Assembly (NCBI GenBank): GCA_023436175.1 | Contig: JAEZKE010000134.1 | Coordinates: 7,251-71,250 of the forward strand | DNA length: 64,000 nucleotides | Direction: 5' to 3' | DNA from: Methanobacteriota archaeon | GTDB taxonomy: Archaea; Methanobacteriota; Methanobacteria; Methanobacteriales; Methanobacteriaceae | Shown here: one piece after another, positions 38,609-48,612 of the stretch | Position numbering within the stretch: the stretch's first letter is position 1 | How the letters are laid out: each line of letters opens with the position of its first letter | Translations under genes and position numbers: made by a program | Notes under the pieces: generated by a model | The model's database searches: none | Told to the model about the DNA's origin: nothing | Seen by the model: the letters and a program-made list of their open reading frames with translations, nothing else

Positions 38609-38942
38609 GCCTAAAAGATGGTTAACTGGAGCAAATCCGACTTTATAAAAGACTTGATCAACATTAGAAAACTTTATATGCTTTGTTTACAAACAGGGTA
38701 ATACAAAAAACATGACGACGGTAATTTTAGTTTGATTTTTTTCAAGTACTATCTAATTTGAAATTAAATTTCATCTGTTTGAAAGTTTATTTTATGTGGC
38801 AAATTGATGTTTAAACTGCAGTTTACCGTTAATAATACTTTTAATGGTAAACTTAATAAGTAATGGTTTAATTTGAATTTAAAACTCTTTTTTTGGGTTA
38901 ATTCATTTAAAATTATTCGTTGTTTTAATTAGAGGTGTAATT
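38609..38942. other. Gap between the two MFS genes
   Basis: 334 bp, AT-rich. It holds the palindrome pair at 38813-38853 and a second promoter. No gene seen. Confidence 0.4.
38813..38853. promoter_or_regulatory. Palindrome pair upstream of MFS copy 2
   Basis: AAACTGCAGTTT (38813-38824) is a 12-bp perfect palindrome. It overlaps AGTTTACC (38820-38827), which pairs with GGTAAACT (38846-38853). Together they look like a compound operator about 90 bp before the TTG start. Confidence 0.45.
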
Positions 38943-40436
38943 TTGGAAGATCCCCATAGTAATAAATGGAAGATCTTAATGGCAATATCAATAGGCGCTA
39001 TAATGGTGCCAATGAATGCAAGTATAATTAATGTTTCACTCCCAACAATCGCAAATTTTTTCAGTGCAAATATAATAACAGCACAATGGGTTTTGACAGC
39101 TTACCTTATTACCTTACTGGGTATGGTGTTATTTTTTGGTAGGCTTGGTGACTTTATAGGACACGAACGGGTTTATTTGGCAGGACTTGTGGGTTTTATA
39201 GTATCCTCAATTCTATGCAGTATGTCTCCTTCAATTTTACATTTAGAAATATTCAGGGCAGTACAAGGATTTTCAGCAGCTATGATGCTCTCTGTTTCAA
39301 TGGGAATAGTAAAAAGAGCATTTCCAAAGCACCAGCTTGGAAAGGCAATGGGTATGTACTCTGTAGCAGTAGCAGTAGGATTAGCTTTAGGTCCGGCTAT
39401 AGGTGGAATAATAGGTGAGCTTCTCGGTTGGAGGTTTATTTTCCTTGTGAATGTTCCGTTAGGTATCTTAAGTTTTATAATATGTTATAATGTTCTTGCC
39501 CGAGGAACAACACGTGCAGTTAAATGGGATATACCAGGTACTGCACTGCAGTTTGCATGCCTGTTTTCGCTTGTTTATCTCTTAAATTATATTCAGAATG
39601 GCTTTGATACAACAGCACTGTTGATTACAGTATTCACATTCACAACAATGGTGATGTTTATCTGGAACGAGTTAAAAGCTAAAAACCCAATGTTGAACCT
39701 GAAAATCTTTAAAAACAGAACTTTCTCAGCTTTCGATCTTAGTTTGCACTTTAACTACATATGTATGTATATGATGCTTTTTGTAATGCCGTTTTATCTG
39801 CAAAAAGTGCTTCATTTAGGTGCAAATATTACTGGGCTGGTATTAACAGCTTCTCCACTTATTATGATGGTTTTAGCGCCGGTAAGTGGTGCTGTATCAG
39901 ATAGATTTGGCTCAAGACGTCCAGCACTAATAGGATCTATAATTTCTGCAATTGCCCTTGTATCAATGACACAGCTCCAGACAACATCAACGGCACTGGA
40001 CGTGTTCTTAAGACTGGCACTACTTGGAGTGGGCACGGCTTTATTCCAAGCACCGACAAATAGGGCTCTCATGGCATCTACACCTCCTAAAGAAAGTGGT
40101 GTTGCATCGGGTATAATTGTTACAACCAGAAATTTAGGTATGGTTTTTGCAGTCTGTCTTGGAGGCCTAATACTTAATACGGCTATATCTCCTGACGTGC
40201 TTCAGCAGGGTCAGCTTTTCAGCACGGCTGCCCACAGCATGACTGTAGGAATGCACAGGGTAGTTCTTTTTGGAGCAGTTTTAAGCGTCTTAATGGCTCT
40301 TTTAGCATTTATTGGGCTTTTAAGGAATAGTACAGCTATTGAAAGTACAGAAGAACTGATGAAAAAGCATAGAAAAGTAATGCACAGACAATTTGCAAAG
40401 CATGTTCATAATATAGCGATGTTTTATAAGCTGTAA
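38943..40436 (+). CDS. MFS drug transporter (DHA2, 14-TM type), copy 2
   Basis: 497 aa, TTG start at 38943 after GAGGTGTAATT. Fourteen membrane helices; [18 protein letters not shown] (motif A region), [17 protein letters not shown] (motif C region). It is about 60 percent identical by eye to the MFS gene just upstream, so the pair arose by tandem duplication. A basic C-terminal tail ([14 protein letters not shown]) distinguishes it. The role is efflux of drugs or other toxic compounds. Confidence 0.9.
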   Translation: MEDPHSNKWKILMAISIGAIMVPMNASIINVSLPTIANFFSANIITAQWVLTAYLITLLGMVLFFGRLGDFIGHERVYLAGLVGFIVSSILCSMSPSILHLEIFRAVQGFSAAMMLSVSMGIVKRAFPKHQLGKAMGMYSVAVAVGLALGPAIGGIIGELLGWRFIFLVNVPLGILSFIICYNVLARGTTRAVKWDIPGTALQFACLFSLVYLLNYIQNGFDTTALLITVFTFTTMVMFIWNELKAKNPMLNLKIFKNRTFSAFDLSLHFNYICMYMMLFVMPFYLQKVLHLGANITGLVLTASPLIMMVLAPVSGAVSDRFGSRRPALIGSIISAIALVSMTQLQTTSTALDVFLRLALLGVGTALFQAPTNRALMASTPPKESGVASGIIVTTRNLGMVFAVCLGGLILNTAISPDVLQQGQLFSTAAHSMTVGMHRVVLFGAVLSVLMALLAFIGLLRNSTAIESTEELMKKHRKVMHRQFAKHVHNIAMFYKL

Positions 40437-40748
40437 TTGGATATTTAAATTTTTATAAATTCAAATATTAGGATTTAAGAGCTTAAGTGATTTAAAACAA
40501 AATTTTCCAGATTTTTATTTGATTAAAGAATGATTAGGGGTATATGGATTGGATTAGAATGTTAAGCCAGTTAAAATACTTCTTTTTTATTATTAACCTT
40601 TTTTAGATTGAACTGTATTGATTTTTTGTATCTTTTTGTTGAACATTGAATTTTGTATCTATAAATTCGTAGGATTTATATATAATACAAGACATACACT
40701 TCAAGTGTAAAATATATCACATTTTGTGAATTTAAGGAGGATGCAAAA
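40437..40748. other. Intergenic region with a strong Shine-Dalgarno at its end
   Basis: About 312 bp, AT-rich. It ends with AAGGAGG at 40734-40740, which serves the next gene. No other structure seen. Confidence 0.4.
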
Positions 40749-41372
40749 ATTCAATTTGATTATTCAATAATTTTGACATTAATCAGTCTATTTGCATTTT
40801 GTATGGTCATTATTTTAATTAAGCTAATTTACAGGCATAGTCCTCATGGTCATGCGCAGTATGGAAATGAAATTGTCCTTTTTCATAGTGATGAACGCTA
40901 TAAAAAAAGAGTATGGAGATTTAATCTGATTGAAGAACTGAAAAACCTGAAGGATAAAGGGAGAATTACAGGCGAATTAGAACTTAAAGTAGTAGTAGGA
41001 GAATTTAGTGAAGATACGCAGGAGATAGTTAAACACGCAATTAATCATAAATTTAGATTAATAACAATCATAGGTGGCCCTAAAGTTTTTTGTGAAGATA
41101 AAACTGAAATTTATACTCTTCTTGATAAATATGAAAGTGTTAAATATTCTGTTTTACCTATAAGGCCTATTAAGCATTTTATAATTTTTAATAAGCACCA
41201 TTTGTATATAGAAAAGCCACATAGACACAACAAAAACCGTGGATCGGTAGGTGTTAAAGATAGCAATCCTGAACTAATAAAAACTTATCATCGTGCTTTT
41301 ACTGAAATGTTAAAATATGCTAAAGCCTTGACTAAAGAGGAAGTATTAAAACAGCAGTGTTATAATGAATAG
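40749..41372 (+). CDS. Membrane-anchored protein of unknown function; possible ATT start
   Basis: One N-terminal membrane helix (ISLFAFCMVIILIKLIY) and a soluble domain of about 165 residues with EFSEDTQEIVKHAINHKFRLITII and PIRPIKHFIIFNKHHLYIEK, which faintly resembles phospholipase-D-like folds without HKD motifs. The first standard start is TTG at 40773 with no ribosome site, while AGGAGG lies 8 nt before an in-frame ATT at 40749. Translation from ATT would give about 207 aa. It is followed by another membrane protein gene (72 bp gap). Family not recognised. Confidence 0.6.
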   Translation: MQFDYSIILTLISLFAFCMVIILIKLIYRHSPHGHAQYGNEIVLFHSDERYKKRVWRFNLIEELKNLKDKGRITGELELKVVVGEFSEDTQEIVKHAINHKFRLITIIGGPKVFCEDKTEIYTLLDKYESVKYSVLPIRPIKHFIIFNKHHLYIEKPHRHNKNRGSVGVKDSNPELIKTYHRAFTEMLKYAKALTKEEVLKQQCYNE

Positions 41373-41444
41373 ATAATTTTAACATTTCAGTGATTTTTAT
41401 ACGACTAAAAATGAAGAACAAAAGTAGAGATAGGAGTAAAAAGA

Positions 41445-41837
41445 ATGGATATCATTGCATTAATTCCTGAATTTATGGTTTTTAGTTTAGCAGGAGCTTC
41501 TTTATCTATAGCTGCATATTCTGCATTTAGAGATAAAAACGACGATAAAAAATTGCTGTTAATTATTGCCAGTTGTTTTAGCTATGCTTTTTTAGTAATT
41601 TTCATTTTATCATTTATCACAATGGATAATTTGGGCACTTTTCCCTATTTATTAGCTTTAATTTTTTATATATTGATTTTTATGGCGATATTGTCTATTA
41701 TAGGATTTATTATCCATAGATTAATAGTAGATCAGAAATTTAAAGATGATGAACTGGATTCTGCAATAGATATAGTAGAATCTAGTAAGGATGGTTTGGA
41801 TAGTTTCATTGGTCTACTGGAATCCCGAAAGAGATAA
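41445..41837 (+). CDS. Small membrane protein, three helices
   Basis: 130 aa. Membrane helices at about 9-28, 36-60 and 68-92, then a charged cytoplasmic C-terminal helix (KFKDDELDSAIDIVESSKDG). Starts ATG at 41445 after GGAGTAAAAAGA. Family not recognised. It follows the anchored protein by 72 bp and may be its partner. Confidence 0.55.
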   Translation: MDIIALIPEFMVFSLAGASLSIAAYSAFRDKNDDKKLLLIIASCFSYAFLVIFILSFITMDNLGTFPYLLALIFYILIFMAILSIIGFIIHRLIVDQKFKDDELDSAIDIVESSKDGLDSFIGLLESRKR

Positions 41838-42039
41838 ATTGCCGTGACTTAATTAAATAAAATTAATTTTTAACAAGAAATATCTAAGATTTTGGCTAGT
41901 TGAGCTATGATATTGAATAAAAATGAAAAATATCTTTTACATTTCCAAAAATCACTTTTTGAATTGTACTAATTTTGTAGGTTACAAAGATATTTAAAGC
42001 AAATCCGTAAATGCATAATTAGCAGTATATGTATTATAT

Positions 42040-42398
42040 GGGTTTGCTTTTGGTAAAGTATACGTTAATATTTGGGGGATTATAGCTATTTTTGCTGTTT
42101 GTTTTTATGTCTTCGGGATTGAACCAAAGCAGTTGGAATTAAATAAGGGAGATTTTATTGACAAAAACCTTACTAAATTGAATCAAGTGGTAAAACAGAA
42201 CCTTATTCCACCGTAACGATTAATGGAGAAAATATGGCCGTGGATGGGAATGGAAACTTGTATAAAGTTATAAATATAAAAAATGGAATATATATAATTG
42301 TTACAACTGCAGAGGCACCATTTAAATCACAGATTCAATTAAATGTAACTACAAATAGGACTGAAGACAAAGATGGTATTTCAGCAGGTATGGTCTAA
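42040..42398 (+). pseudogene. Frameshifted membrane-anchored protein gene
   Basis: A hydrophobic segment (VNIWGIIAIFAVCFYVFGIE) followed by LDKNLTKLNQ-type sequence is open from about 42040 to a stop at 42214. A second frame, open from about 42189 to 42398, continues naturally with KTEPYSTVTINGENMAVDG and ends in QIQLNVTTNRTEDKDG. A single indel near 42187-42191 would join them into one protein of about 118 aa with a membrane anchor and an extracytoplasmic domain. No good start codon precedes the first part. It is best read as a decayed gene. Confidence 0.5.
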
Positions 42399-42608
42399 TT
42401 ATGCAGCTAAATTACCATCTTAGTATAATTTTATGTAACTAATTCTATTTTATGTCTTATTTACAAAGGACTAAATTGGTTTAATTTTAGATTAAACCCA
42501 TTTTATGGACATTAAACTAACAGAATCCTTAAATGAAAAAAGGGATGTAATATACTTATTATTAAAAATATATAATATAGTATGATTAATTAACAGGATC
42601 ATAAAAAA

Positions 42609-42824
42609 ATGGCGGCTCAAAATAATAGTGAAGAAGGTTATGGATCTAAAGATCTTTTAAGAAAGGCGCGTGAAAGCCGAGGCAAAGACTTTGATAAAGT
42701 ACTTAAAGAAGTTGAAGATGCTATTGAAAAGTCAGAAAATCCAGATGAAGATCTTTTAAGGGCTAAAAAGATACTTACCGCTAGAATGAGTTCTAGAAAG
42801 CATGACAAAGAGAGAATTTCTTAG
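42609..42824 (+). CDS. Small charged protein, unknown
   Basis: 71 aa, strongly charged and helical (DLLRKARESRGKDFDKVLKE, EDLLRAKKILTARMSS). ATG at 42609 after AGGATCAT. No cysteines or membrane segment. It could be a small nucleic-acid or protein-binding helix bundle. Family not recognised. Confidence 0.5.
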   Translation: MAAQNNSEEGYGSKDLLRKARESRGKDFDKVLKEVEDAIEKSENPDEDLLRAKKILTARMSSRKHDKERIS

Positions 42825-42899
42825 CTGCATTGATTTTGTGTCTTCAATGTATTAACTATTTTATTTTACTTTTTAAAGCTACTGCTTTTGATTTACACT

Positions 42900-44207
42900 T
42901 TAGTTTATAACTTTTCGTTTTTTTAATGTTCTTCGAGAGTATTTCCTGTATAACCATTCAACTAAAAAGGATAGCACTATCACTAATAAGAGTATAACAA
43001 GCGTGTTGGGTGAATGTAATATCTCATAATAAGCCAGAATAATAAAAGAGAATAGACATCCTGCAATAGCAAGCCAGATAATATATTTGTTGGCATCGGT
43101 TTTTTTATACAGTTTAAGGTGTGCAAAATTTACTCCTGCATAAATTATTAAAAATAGGGCACTTCCCATCATTGCCACGCTGTTTAAATCAAGGAAAAGT
43201 GTTAAAAGAATTACAATGCCTGCAGTTATAAACAGGCCTTCCTTTGCGTCTCTCCATTTTTTAATTGTAAAAAACGAAGGTAATTCACCTTGTTTTGCCA
43301 TTAAATAACTTACATTTACTCCCCCATAGAGTGTAGCATTGATGGCGGACGCTGTTGAAAACAAAGCAGCTATTGCAATTATCGTGAACCCTATAGAACC
43401 TGCAAATGGTCTTGCAGCAGCTGCAAGGGCGTAATCAGAGGATTTAATAATTTCGGGAATAGATAAATTTCCAACCACTGCAAGGGAAACTGTGACATAA
43501 ATTAGCATTGCAAAAATAATTGACATATAAAGCGCTTTAGGAATATTTTTACGTGGATGTTTTATATCTTCTGCTGTATTTGCAATAAGTCCAAAGCCTT
43601 CATATCCCAAAAATACTATTGCAGTTGCAGTTAAAATACCAAAAACACCCGTAAAATTTGAGACAGATAACAAAGACCCCTTTACAAAAAGAAGTCCTAA
43701 ACATGCAAATACAATTAGTATGCTTACTTTGACGCCTACTATAAATGTTTCTGACCTTCCTACAACTTCAGGGCCTAAAAAATTGATCATTGTAAATATT
43801 AAAATAATTAAGATAGCTATAATCGGAGTGCTTATACTTACAACTCCTGCTGGAAGAAATGTAGATGCGTAAACTCCAAATGCTTCGGCATAAAGACTTA
43901 AAGCAAATATATATCCTGACCAGAGCAAGAAATTGAATCCTCCACTAATCAGACTATCTTCAAACCCTCGTATAAGGAATTCAACCGCGCCTCCTGCAGA
44001 AGGATAACATATGCTCAACTTGGCATAAGAATAGGCACTTAAAAGTGCAATAATGCCCCCTGTAATAAAAGAGATGTAGACAAAGTTTCCACCTATGGTT
44101 ATTCCAAGACCCAAAATGGAAAAAATACCCGCACCTATCATTCCACCTATACCAATTGCAACTGCAGACCACAATCCTATTGTAGACTTGGTTTTAACTT
44201 CTTTCAT
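42900..44207 (-). CDS. APC-superfamily amino acid permease
   Basis: 435 aa with 12 membrane helices. GIGGMIGAGIFSILG in helix 1 is the substrate/ion-binding unwound segment of the APC fold, and FLGYEGFGLIANTAEDIKHP is the conserved helix 6 region. It imports amino acids or polyamines, probably with protons. ATG at 44207. It is a single gene with no regulator beside it. Confidence 0.9.
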   Translation of the reverse strand: MKEVKTKSTIGLWSAVAIGIGGMIGAGIFSILGLGITIGGNFVYISFITGGIIALLSAYSYAKLSICYPSAGGAVEFLIRGFEDSLISGGFNFLLWSGYIFALSLYAEAFGVYASTFLPAGVVSISTPIIAILIILIFTMINFLGPEVVGRSETFIVGVKVSILIVFACLGLLFVKGSLLSVSNFTGVFGILTATAIVFLGYEGFGLIANTAEDIKHPRKNIPKALYMSIIFAMLIYVTVSLAVVGNLSIPEIIKSSDYALAAAARPFAGSIGFTIIAIAALFSTASAINATLYGGVNVSYLMAKQGELPSFFTIKKWRDAKEGLFITAGIVILLTLFLDLNSVAMMGSALFLIIYAGVNFAHLKLYKKTDANKYIIWLAIAGCLFSFIILAYYEILHSPNTLVILLLVIVLSFLVEWLYRKYSRRTLKKRKVIN

Positions 44208-44331
44208 GGTTATTCCTCAAATATAATAAAATGATATTGCATTTTATTTATTATTCGACGGAATTTTAAATAATGGGCTTATTGTATTAATTTTCCTTTA
44301 AGTGATTTTTTCCTAAATCAGCATATTGGTA

Positions 44332-44991
44332 TTACCAGTACCCTTTAGTGAACCTTATCCGAACCCAGTCTTTTCCCCTGCTTGTGAGGTAACCTCCAAG
44401 GGCAATGATGTATAAAAGAGTAGGATAAGCAATGAACCTTTCAGCACCGCCCAAACCTAGATATGCTGCAAAAGGATTATTTCCATAATTTACAGCAAAT
44501 GATAGGATTAATAAGAGAGTAAATATACCAGTTGCTAAGGACACTACAACCATGGGAATGTTTAATCCTAATCTATATGAAAAAATAACTGCTAAACTTC
44601 CAAACAGGAATACAATCACTGAAAAGAAAGAGTGGATACTTCCAGCGTATTCTGGAAATATTCCTACTCCCACAGCACCTATGGCAGCAATGGCCAGACA
44701 GGATGAAAATAGACGGCAGCCCCCACTTTTAAGAATTAAATAAACCGCTGCAAGCACTAAAATTCCCATGATAATGACGCTGAGGTTAAAAATTATGGTT
44801 GATGGTTCTACAGGAGGTATTGTACCTCCCAAATCGCTTAAGGTATTCTTAGAAACACTATATCCTGGAAACTGTGTTTCAGCTAAATTAACCGCTAGAA
44901 AAAACTGTAAACAACCTATTAATAATAAAATTCCTGCTAGTTTATAGTAGTCCTTTTCTGGTTTGAATATACTTCCCCTTTGAAATTTCAC
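44332..44991 (-). CDS. DUF998 membrane protein
   Basis: 219 aa with six membrane helices. The N-terminal LAETQFPGYSVSKNTLSDLG matches the conserved DUF998 signature (YSxxxNxLSDLG). Found across archaea; function unknown. ATG at 44991, GGAGG just upstream. Single gene. Confidence 0.82.
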   Translation of the reverse strand: MKFQRGSIFKPEKDYYKLAGILLLIGCLQFFLAVNLAETQFPGYSVSKNTLSDLGGTIPPVEPSTIIFNLSVIIMGILVLAAVYLILKSGGCRLFSSCLAIAAIGAVGVGIFPEYAGSIHSFFSVIVFLFGSLAVIFSYRLGLNIPMVVVSLATGIFTLLLILSFAVNYGNNPFAAYLGLGGAERFIAYPTLLYIIALGGYLTSRGKDWVRIRFTKGYW

Positions 44992-45189
44992 AATCCAACC
45001 TCCAAGATATTCTATTTTATTATTAGGGGCTGTTGTTATTACATTTTATGTTTAGTGTATGCTTAAATATGGGCGGAATTTTGATGATTACATTTCATAG
45101 TGGAGGCATTCTACTTTATTATAGGTTTGAATGATATAGTGTGCGTTATATAGATTAAAGGAGTTATACTGTAGATATCACTCTAAATA

Positions 45190-45432
45190 TTACATATTCT
45201 CCTTTAATATTTCTTTTAATTCCTCAACTGAAAGTAATATTCCCATGGATTTTATATCTCCATTTATAATTATAGCAGGGCAGCTGGTCACATTTATCTT
45301 TATGGCATGCTTTAAATCAAGCATTTCTATTCCTTCATCTAAGCTTAACTCGTTCATAGCTTCTTTTAGATTTTTTCCAAACGCTTCGCATTTAGGGCAA
45401 TCATCAGTCATGTAAACCTGAATTTTCATCAT
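45190..45432 (-). CDS. Small thioredoxin-fold protein
   Basis: 80 aa. CPKC at 13-16 after the first strand and a TSCPAIIING cis-Pro loop, with a third cysteine in it. This is the size of methanogen thioredoxin/glutaredoxin-like proteins that exchange dithiols. Start M1 or M2. Single gene next to a broken response regulator. Confidence 0.78.
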   Translation of the reverse strand: MMKIQVYMTDDCPKCEAFGKNLKEAMNELSLDEGIEMLDLKHAIKINVTSCPAIIINGDIKSMGILLSVEELKEILKENM

Positions 45433-45485
45433 GTCTAAATATGTTATCTATAAGATAAAAATATTACTTTTTAAAGAGCTAAATA

Positions 45486-45850
45486 TTATTTATCCTCTGA
45501 AAACGCTCTTGAAATGCAATATTCTAAATGTTCCTGTTTTATAGGTTTACTTAAAACAATAGCATCTTCAGGTAGTTGAAACGATTTAATCAGGCAGTTT
45601 TTAATAAAAATAGTCATGAATATGACGGAATTCTATGACTGTCCCTTATTTTGTTTGCAGCTTTTACACCGTTCATTTTACCGTTTAATTTTATATTAAT
45701 TAAAATTAAATCCGGATTTAAATCATCTGTTTTTTTGACACCGTCTTTTCCACTGGAAGCTACAGCAATCACAGTATGCCCTAAGTTTCCTAAAATTGTT
45801 TTTAAATCCAAAATAGTCTTAGATTCATTCTCAACGATTAAAACATTCAT
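45486..45850 (-). pseudogene. Response-regulator receiver domain with frameshift
   Basis: From 45850 the frame gives a receiver N terminus (MNVLIVENESKTILDLKTIL) that ends at 45614 just after RIPSYS. In the next frame the rest continues exactly where a receiver should: IFMTIFIKN, then [12 protein letters not shown] with the conserved SKP lysine, to a stop at 45486. One missing base near 45622 would restore a full receiver of about 121 aa. In addition the phosphoacceptor position reads INIKL instead of MDIKL, so Asp is Asn. Decay is likely. Confidence 0.85.
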
Positions 45851-46002
45851 AACAAATTTATATGTGGCATTAATATTATTTATATTTAATTATAATGCTT
45901 TTACTGGTGATTGCGGTTAATATAATGATTAATTATTATTTTTAAAGTCATTTACTGACTAGATAGATTAAAAACATTTTATTTTTTAGATAAAGATTGA
46001 AG

Positions 46003-46067
46003 CCCCTCCCAGAAAGAATGAGGTTAGGAGTTACCTATATAGTTTAGGCATGCAGTATTGGGAGGGG
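46003..46067. ncRNA. GC-rich stem, possible structured RNA
   Basis: CCCCTCCCA (46003-46011) pairs with TGGGAGGGG (46059-46067) across a 47-nt loop that includes TAGG-AGTTA-CCTA. GC-rich 9-bp stems are rare in this AT-rich intergenic DNA. No reading frame fits. It could be a small RNA or a leader; strand unknown. Confidence 0.4.
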
Positions 46068-46159
46068 TTCTGAAAATGCTGTCGATATTTCATAATAAAA
46101 TAAAAAAGAAAATTCTGCGCATGCGTTTGAAAATTATTATCGTGACCTTAATAAAATCA

Positions 46160-46258
46160 TTATGCAGCTTTTTTCTCTATGACCAAATATCTTATTAAAT
46201 ACATAACTGGAAGTGTTAAAATAGCTCCTCCAATTATAAGAATTGCTCCAATATCCAT
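46160..46258 (-). CDS. 32-aa single-helix membrane peptide
   Basis: Minus-strand frame of 32 codons, start ATG 46258 with CGGAGG 6 nt upstream. The peptide MDIGAILIIGGAILTLPVMY continues LIRYLVIEKKAA: one membrane helix (about 4-24) and a basic end. The strong ribosome site and clean topology suggest a real small protein. Function unknown; it lies between the GC-rich stem and the esterase gene. Confidence 0.55.
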   Translation of the reverse strand: MDIGAILIIGGAILTLPVMYLIRYLVIEKKAA

Positions 46259-46403
46259 TAAATACCTCCGTAAAGATTAATTTCGTAGTTAACCATCATA
46301 ATTTTACGTGGGAAAATAAAGAATTGTAATAATTAATGGGAAAAAGTAGAATAGTAAAATAAGCACTTTTTCATATTGAATGCGTTACTGCATGGATAAA
46401 ATC

Positions 46404-47741
46404 TTATTGCTGCAGTGGAGGCCCCCCACGGCTGTATGTAATTGAATCAAGGGCAACTAACCAATCAAAATCAGTGAAGCTTTGATGAGTTAATGCAAAA
46501 TAACTAAAATTCTTCGTACTACTAGAACGAGTAGGGATAGCTTCAATCTCAGGGGCTGGAAGCCCGTGACCATGATGAGTTGGAATGAACTGTACAGGTG
46601 CCGGATTGGCAGTCAGTCGTTCCTCAAGAGTCCCTGCTTCAGGTTGACATATGCCATTAGCATCAGAAACGCCCACTGCAGAACCGATAACTGCATAGCG
46701 CGGGCCAAAAATTTCCTTAAGGTGAGCTCCTGCAGGCCACCATGTTAATAGTTCAATACCTAATTGCCATTGAGCATTTCCGCACTTTAGGTGACTGTTG
46801 TGAGCAAAGGCTAACACTTTCCCTCGGCCACGCTCACGGGACACGATGTACTCAAGGTTATCTGCCATCATAACGTCACGAATGCCTAGTCCGTCAATAA
46901 TTCGTTTTCCTGGTTTAGACTTTTGTGCCAATGTGGCATGATAATTCAACAATTGCCGTGCGATGGTTGCATATTGTGCAGCTTCTAAATAACTACTTTT
47001 ATCACTTTTTGCCACTAATTCTGGACGGCGTACGTGCAGTTCTGAAATAAGATCCTCTGTTTCAATTCTAAGCGCAGTTGCAGCTGCTGATAACCCTATT
47101 GACTTTGCAGGATCCATCATTGCATCAGGATTTTCCCAATTTGAATCATGGCCAATAAGTTCATCTATACGTTCACGGTATTCTTTTCCGCAGGCACTGT
47201 CAATTGAGGTTAAGTAATCGAGAACAAAATACAGAACTTGTCTGGGGCTATCGCTATATGTCATTTCAGTTGGACTATCAAAGCCGTAAAATGAAAGTTT
47301 AGTTGGATGTGAAGGATCTGCATTGTATTCCCGCATCCATTCCACGAGTTTTAGATTCGCTTCGAGCCTGCCGAAGCCATGACTGAATCCTGTATCCTGT
47401 ATATCTTCATAGGATGCCGAACCACGGCCATTCACATATTCATTAACGATGTGGGCTCGAGGAAAACTGCTCTCGATAGCAATGGTACTATAGCCATGTG
47501 CCTCTACAAGACGCTTAAAAAGATGGTTGCGGAGTATAAGGATTTCTTCTCCACCGTGAAGCGCTTCTCCCAAGCCAAGCAATTCTACTGAGTCTCCAAT
47601 GGAGGTGATGACTTTGTCAATGGACTCAATGAATCTTTCAGATGAATCAAGTGATAATGAGATTGTTTCATTCAGAATCCAATCGTTGAGAGTATTATAT
47701 AGTAGGTTGGAACTTTTTTGAAGAGATGAATCTTTTTTCAT
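46404..47741 (-). CDS. Erythromycin esterase family protein
   Basis: 445 aa. Conserved blocks of the erythromycin-esterase/succinoglycan-biosynthesis fold: LGEALHGGEEILILRNHLFK, IAIESSFPRAHIVNEYV, SFYGFDSPTEM, and KVLAFAHNSHLKCG with the catalytic His. The enzymes hydrolyse macrolide lactones; most family members have unknown substrates. Base composition is visibly richer in G and C than its neighbours (many CGG, CGC and GGC codons), suggesting acquisition from a bacterium. A resistance role is inferred, not shown. Confidence 0.85.
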   Translation of the reverse strand: MKKDSSLQKSSNLLYNTLNDWILNETISLSLDSSERFIESIDKVITSIGDSVELLGLGEALHGGEEILILRNHLFKRLVEAHGYSTIAIESSFPRAHIVNEYVNGRGSASYEDIQDTGFSHGFGRLEANLKLVEWMREYNADPSHPTKLSFYGFDSPTEMTYSDSPRQVLYFVLDYLTSIDSACGKEYRERIDELIGHDSNWENPDAMMDPAKSIGLSAAATALRIETEDLISELHVRRPELVAKSDKSSYLEAAQYATIARQLLNYHATLAQKSKPGKRIIDGLGIRDVMMADNLEYIVSRERGRGKVLAFAHNSHLKCGNAQWQLGIELLTWWPAGAHLKEIFGPRYAVIGSAVGVSDANGICQPEAGTLEERLTANPAPVQFIPTHHGHGLPAPEIEAIPTRSSSTKNFSYFALTHQSFTDFDWLVALDSITYSRGGPPLQQ

Positions 47742-48062
47742 TTTAGGAAAACCTCCAGATAATTGAACCGATCTATATATTTTATTATACTTAATTTTCT
47801 GTAAATCTGAAATATCTTGTTATAATGCTGTTATATTTATAAGAAATTAATTAAAAATGGGCAATTCAAAATATTATCCACTTGTAAATACTGTTTTTAA
47901 TATTCATCAATTAGATTATAAATCTAAACTTTGTACTATCTTAAATTAGTAATAATTTAGTAATTATTATTACAAATAAGAATCAGAGTAATATAAAGTG
48001 TCTTCAAAATTTTTTAACCAATTTTCACTTTAAATTTAACTTAAATATGCAAGGATATAATT
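47742..48062. other. Divergent intergenic region
   Basis: About 320 bp, strongly AT-rich, between the esterase gene and the small protein gene. No gene or clear repeat. Confidence 0.4.
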
Positions 48063-48092
48063 TTGGAAATTAAACGAAGTGGAGGTGATAAT

Positions 48093-48326
48093 GTGGGTAA
48101 TGATGAGTTGATAAGTGAATTTGCAGCTACAAAGGAATATAAAGCATGGCAGGAATCATTATTAGCTATTATTGGGTATGCCAAAAATGAAGAAATTAAT
48201 GATGATGAATTAATTGCTGATTTTATGGCAGATCATATTAATTCGAGCCTTGAATTGTCAAAAGCATTAGAGAAAATAAAAAAGAAACTTAAAGAAGAAA
48301 ATTCCAAAGAGAAAGCAGTGAAATAA
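48093..48326 (+). CDS. Small acidic helical protein
   Basis: 77 aa from GTG 48093, chosen because GGAGGTGAT lies just before it; the frame extends upstream to a TTG at 48063. Helical, acidic centre (NEEINDDELIADFMADHIN) and basic coiled C terminus (KALEKIKKKLKEENSK). Family not recognised. Confidence 0.5.
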   Translation: MGNDELISEFAATKEYKAWQESLLAIIGYAKNEEINDDELIADFMADHINSSLELSKALEKIKKKLKEENSKEKAVK

Positions 48327-48612
48327 TATACTTATTTGCTTTTTAAAATGTTTGAATACTTCTGGGTCATTAATATGAGTTTTAAGTGGTGAATTATGAT
48401 ATTTTTGTTAAACTGTACTTTGCCCATGTGAGAATTTATGGCTGTATTTTTGTAATATATTAAATTTATATTATAGGAAAGTAAATTGAAGCTATGCACT
48501 TATAGTTTGAATTATACTATTATATCTTATTATTCTCAACTGTTTTCCATGATTTTAAGATTAAATTTATATACTGCCGATAACTGAGTACGTGTATTGC
48601 GGGAAGATTTTT

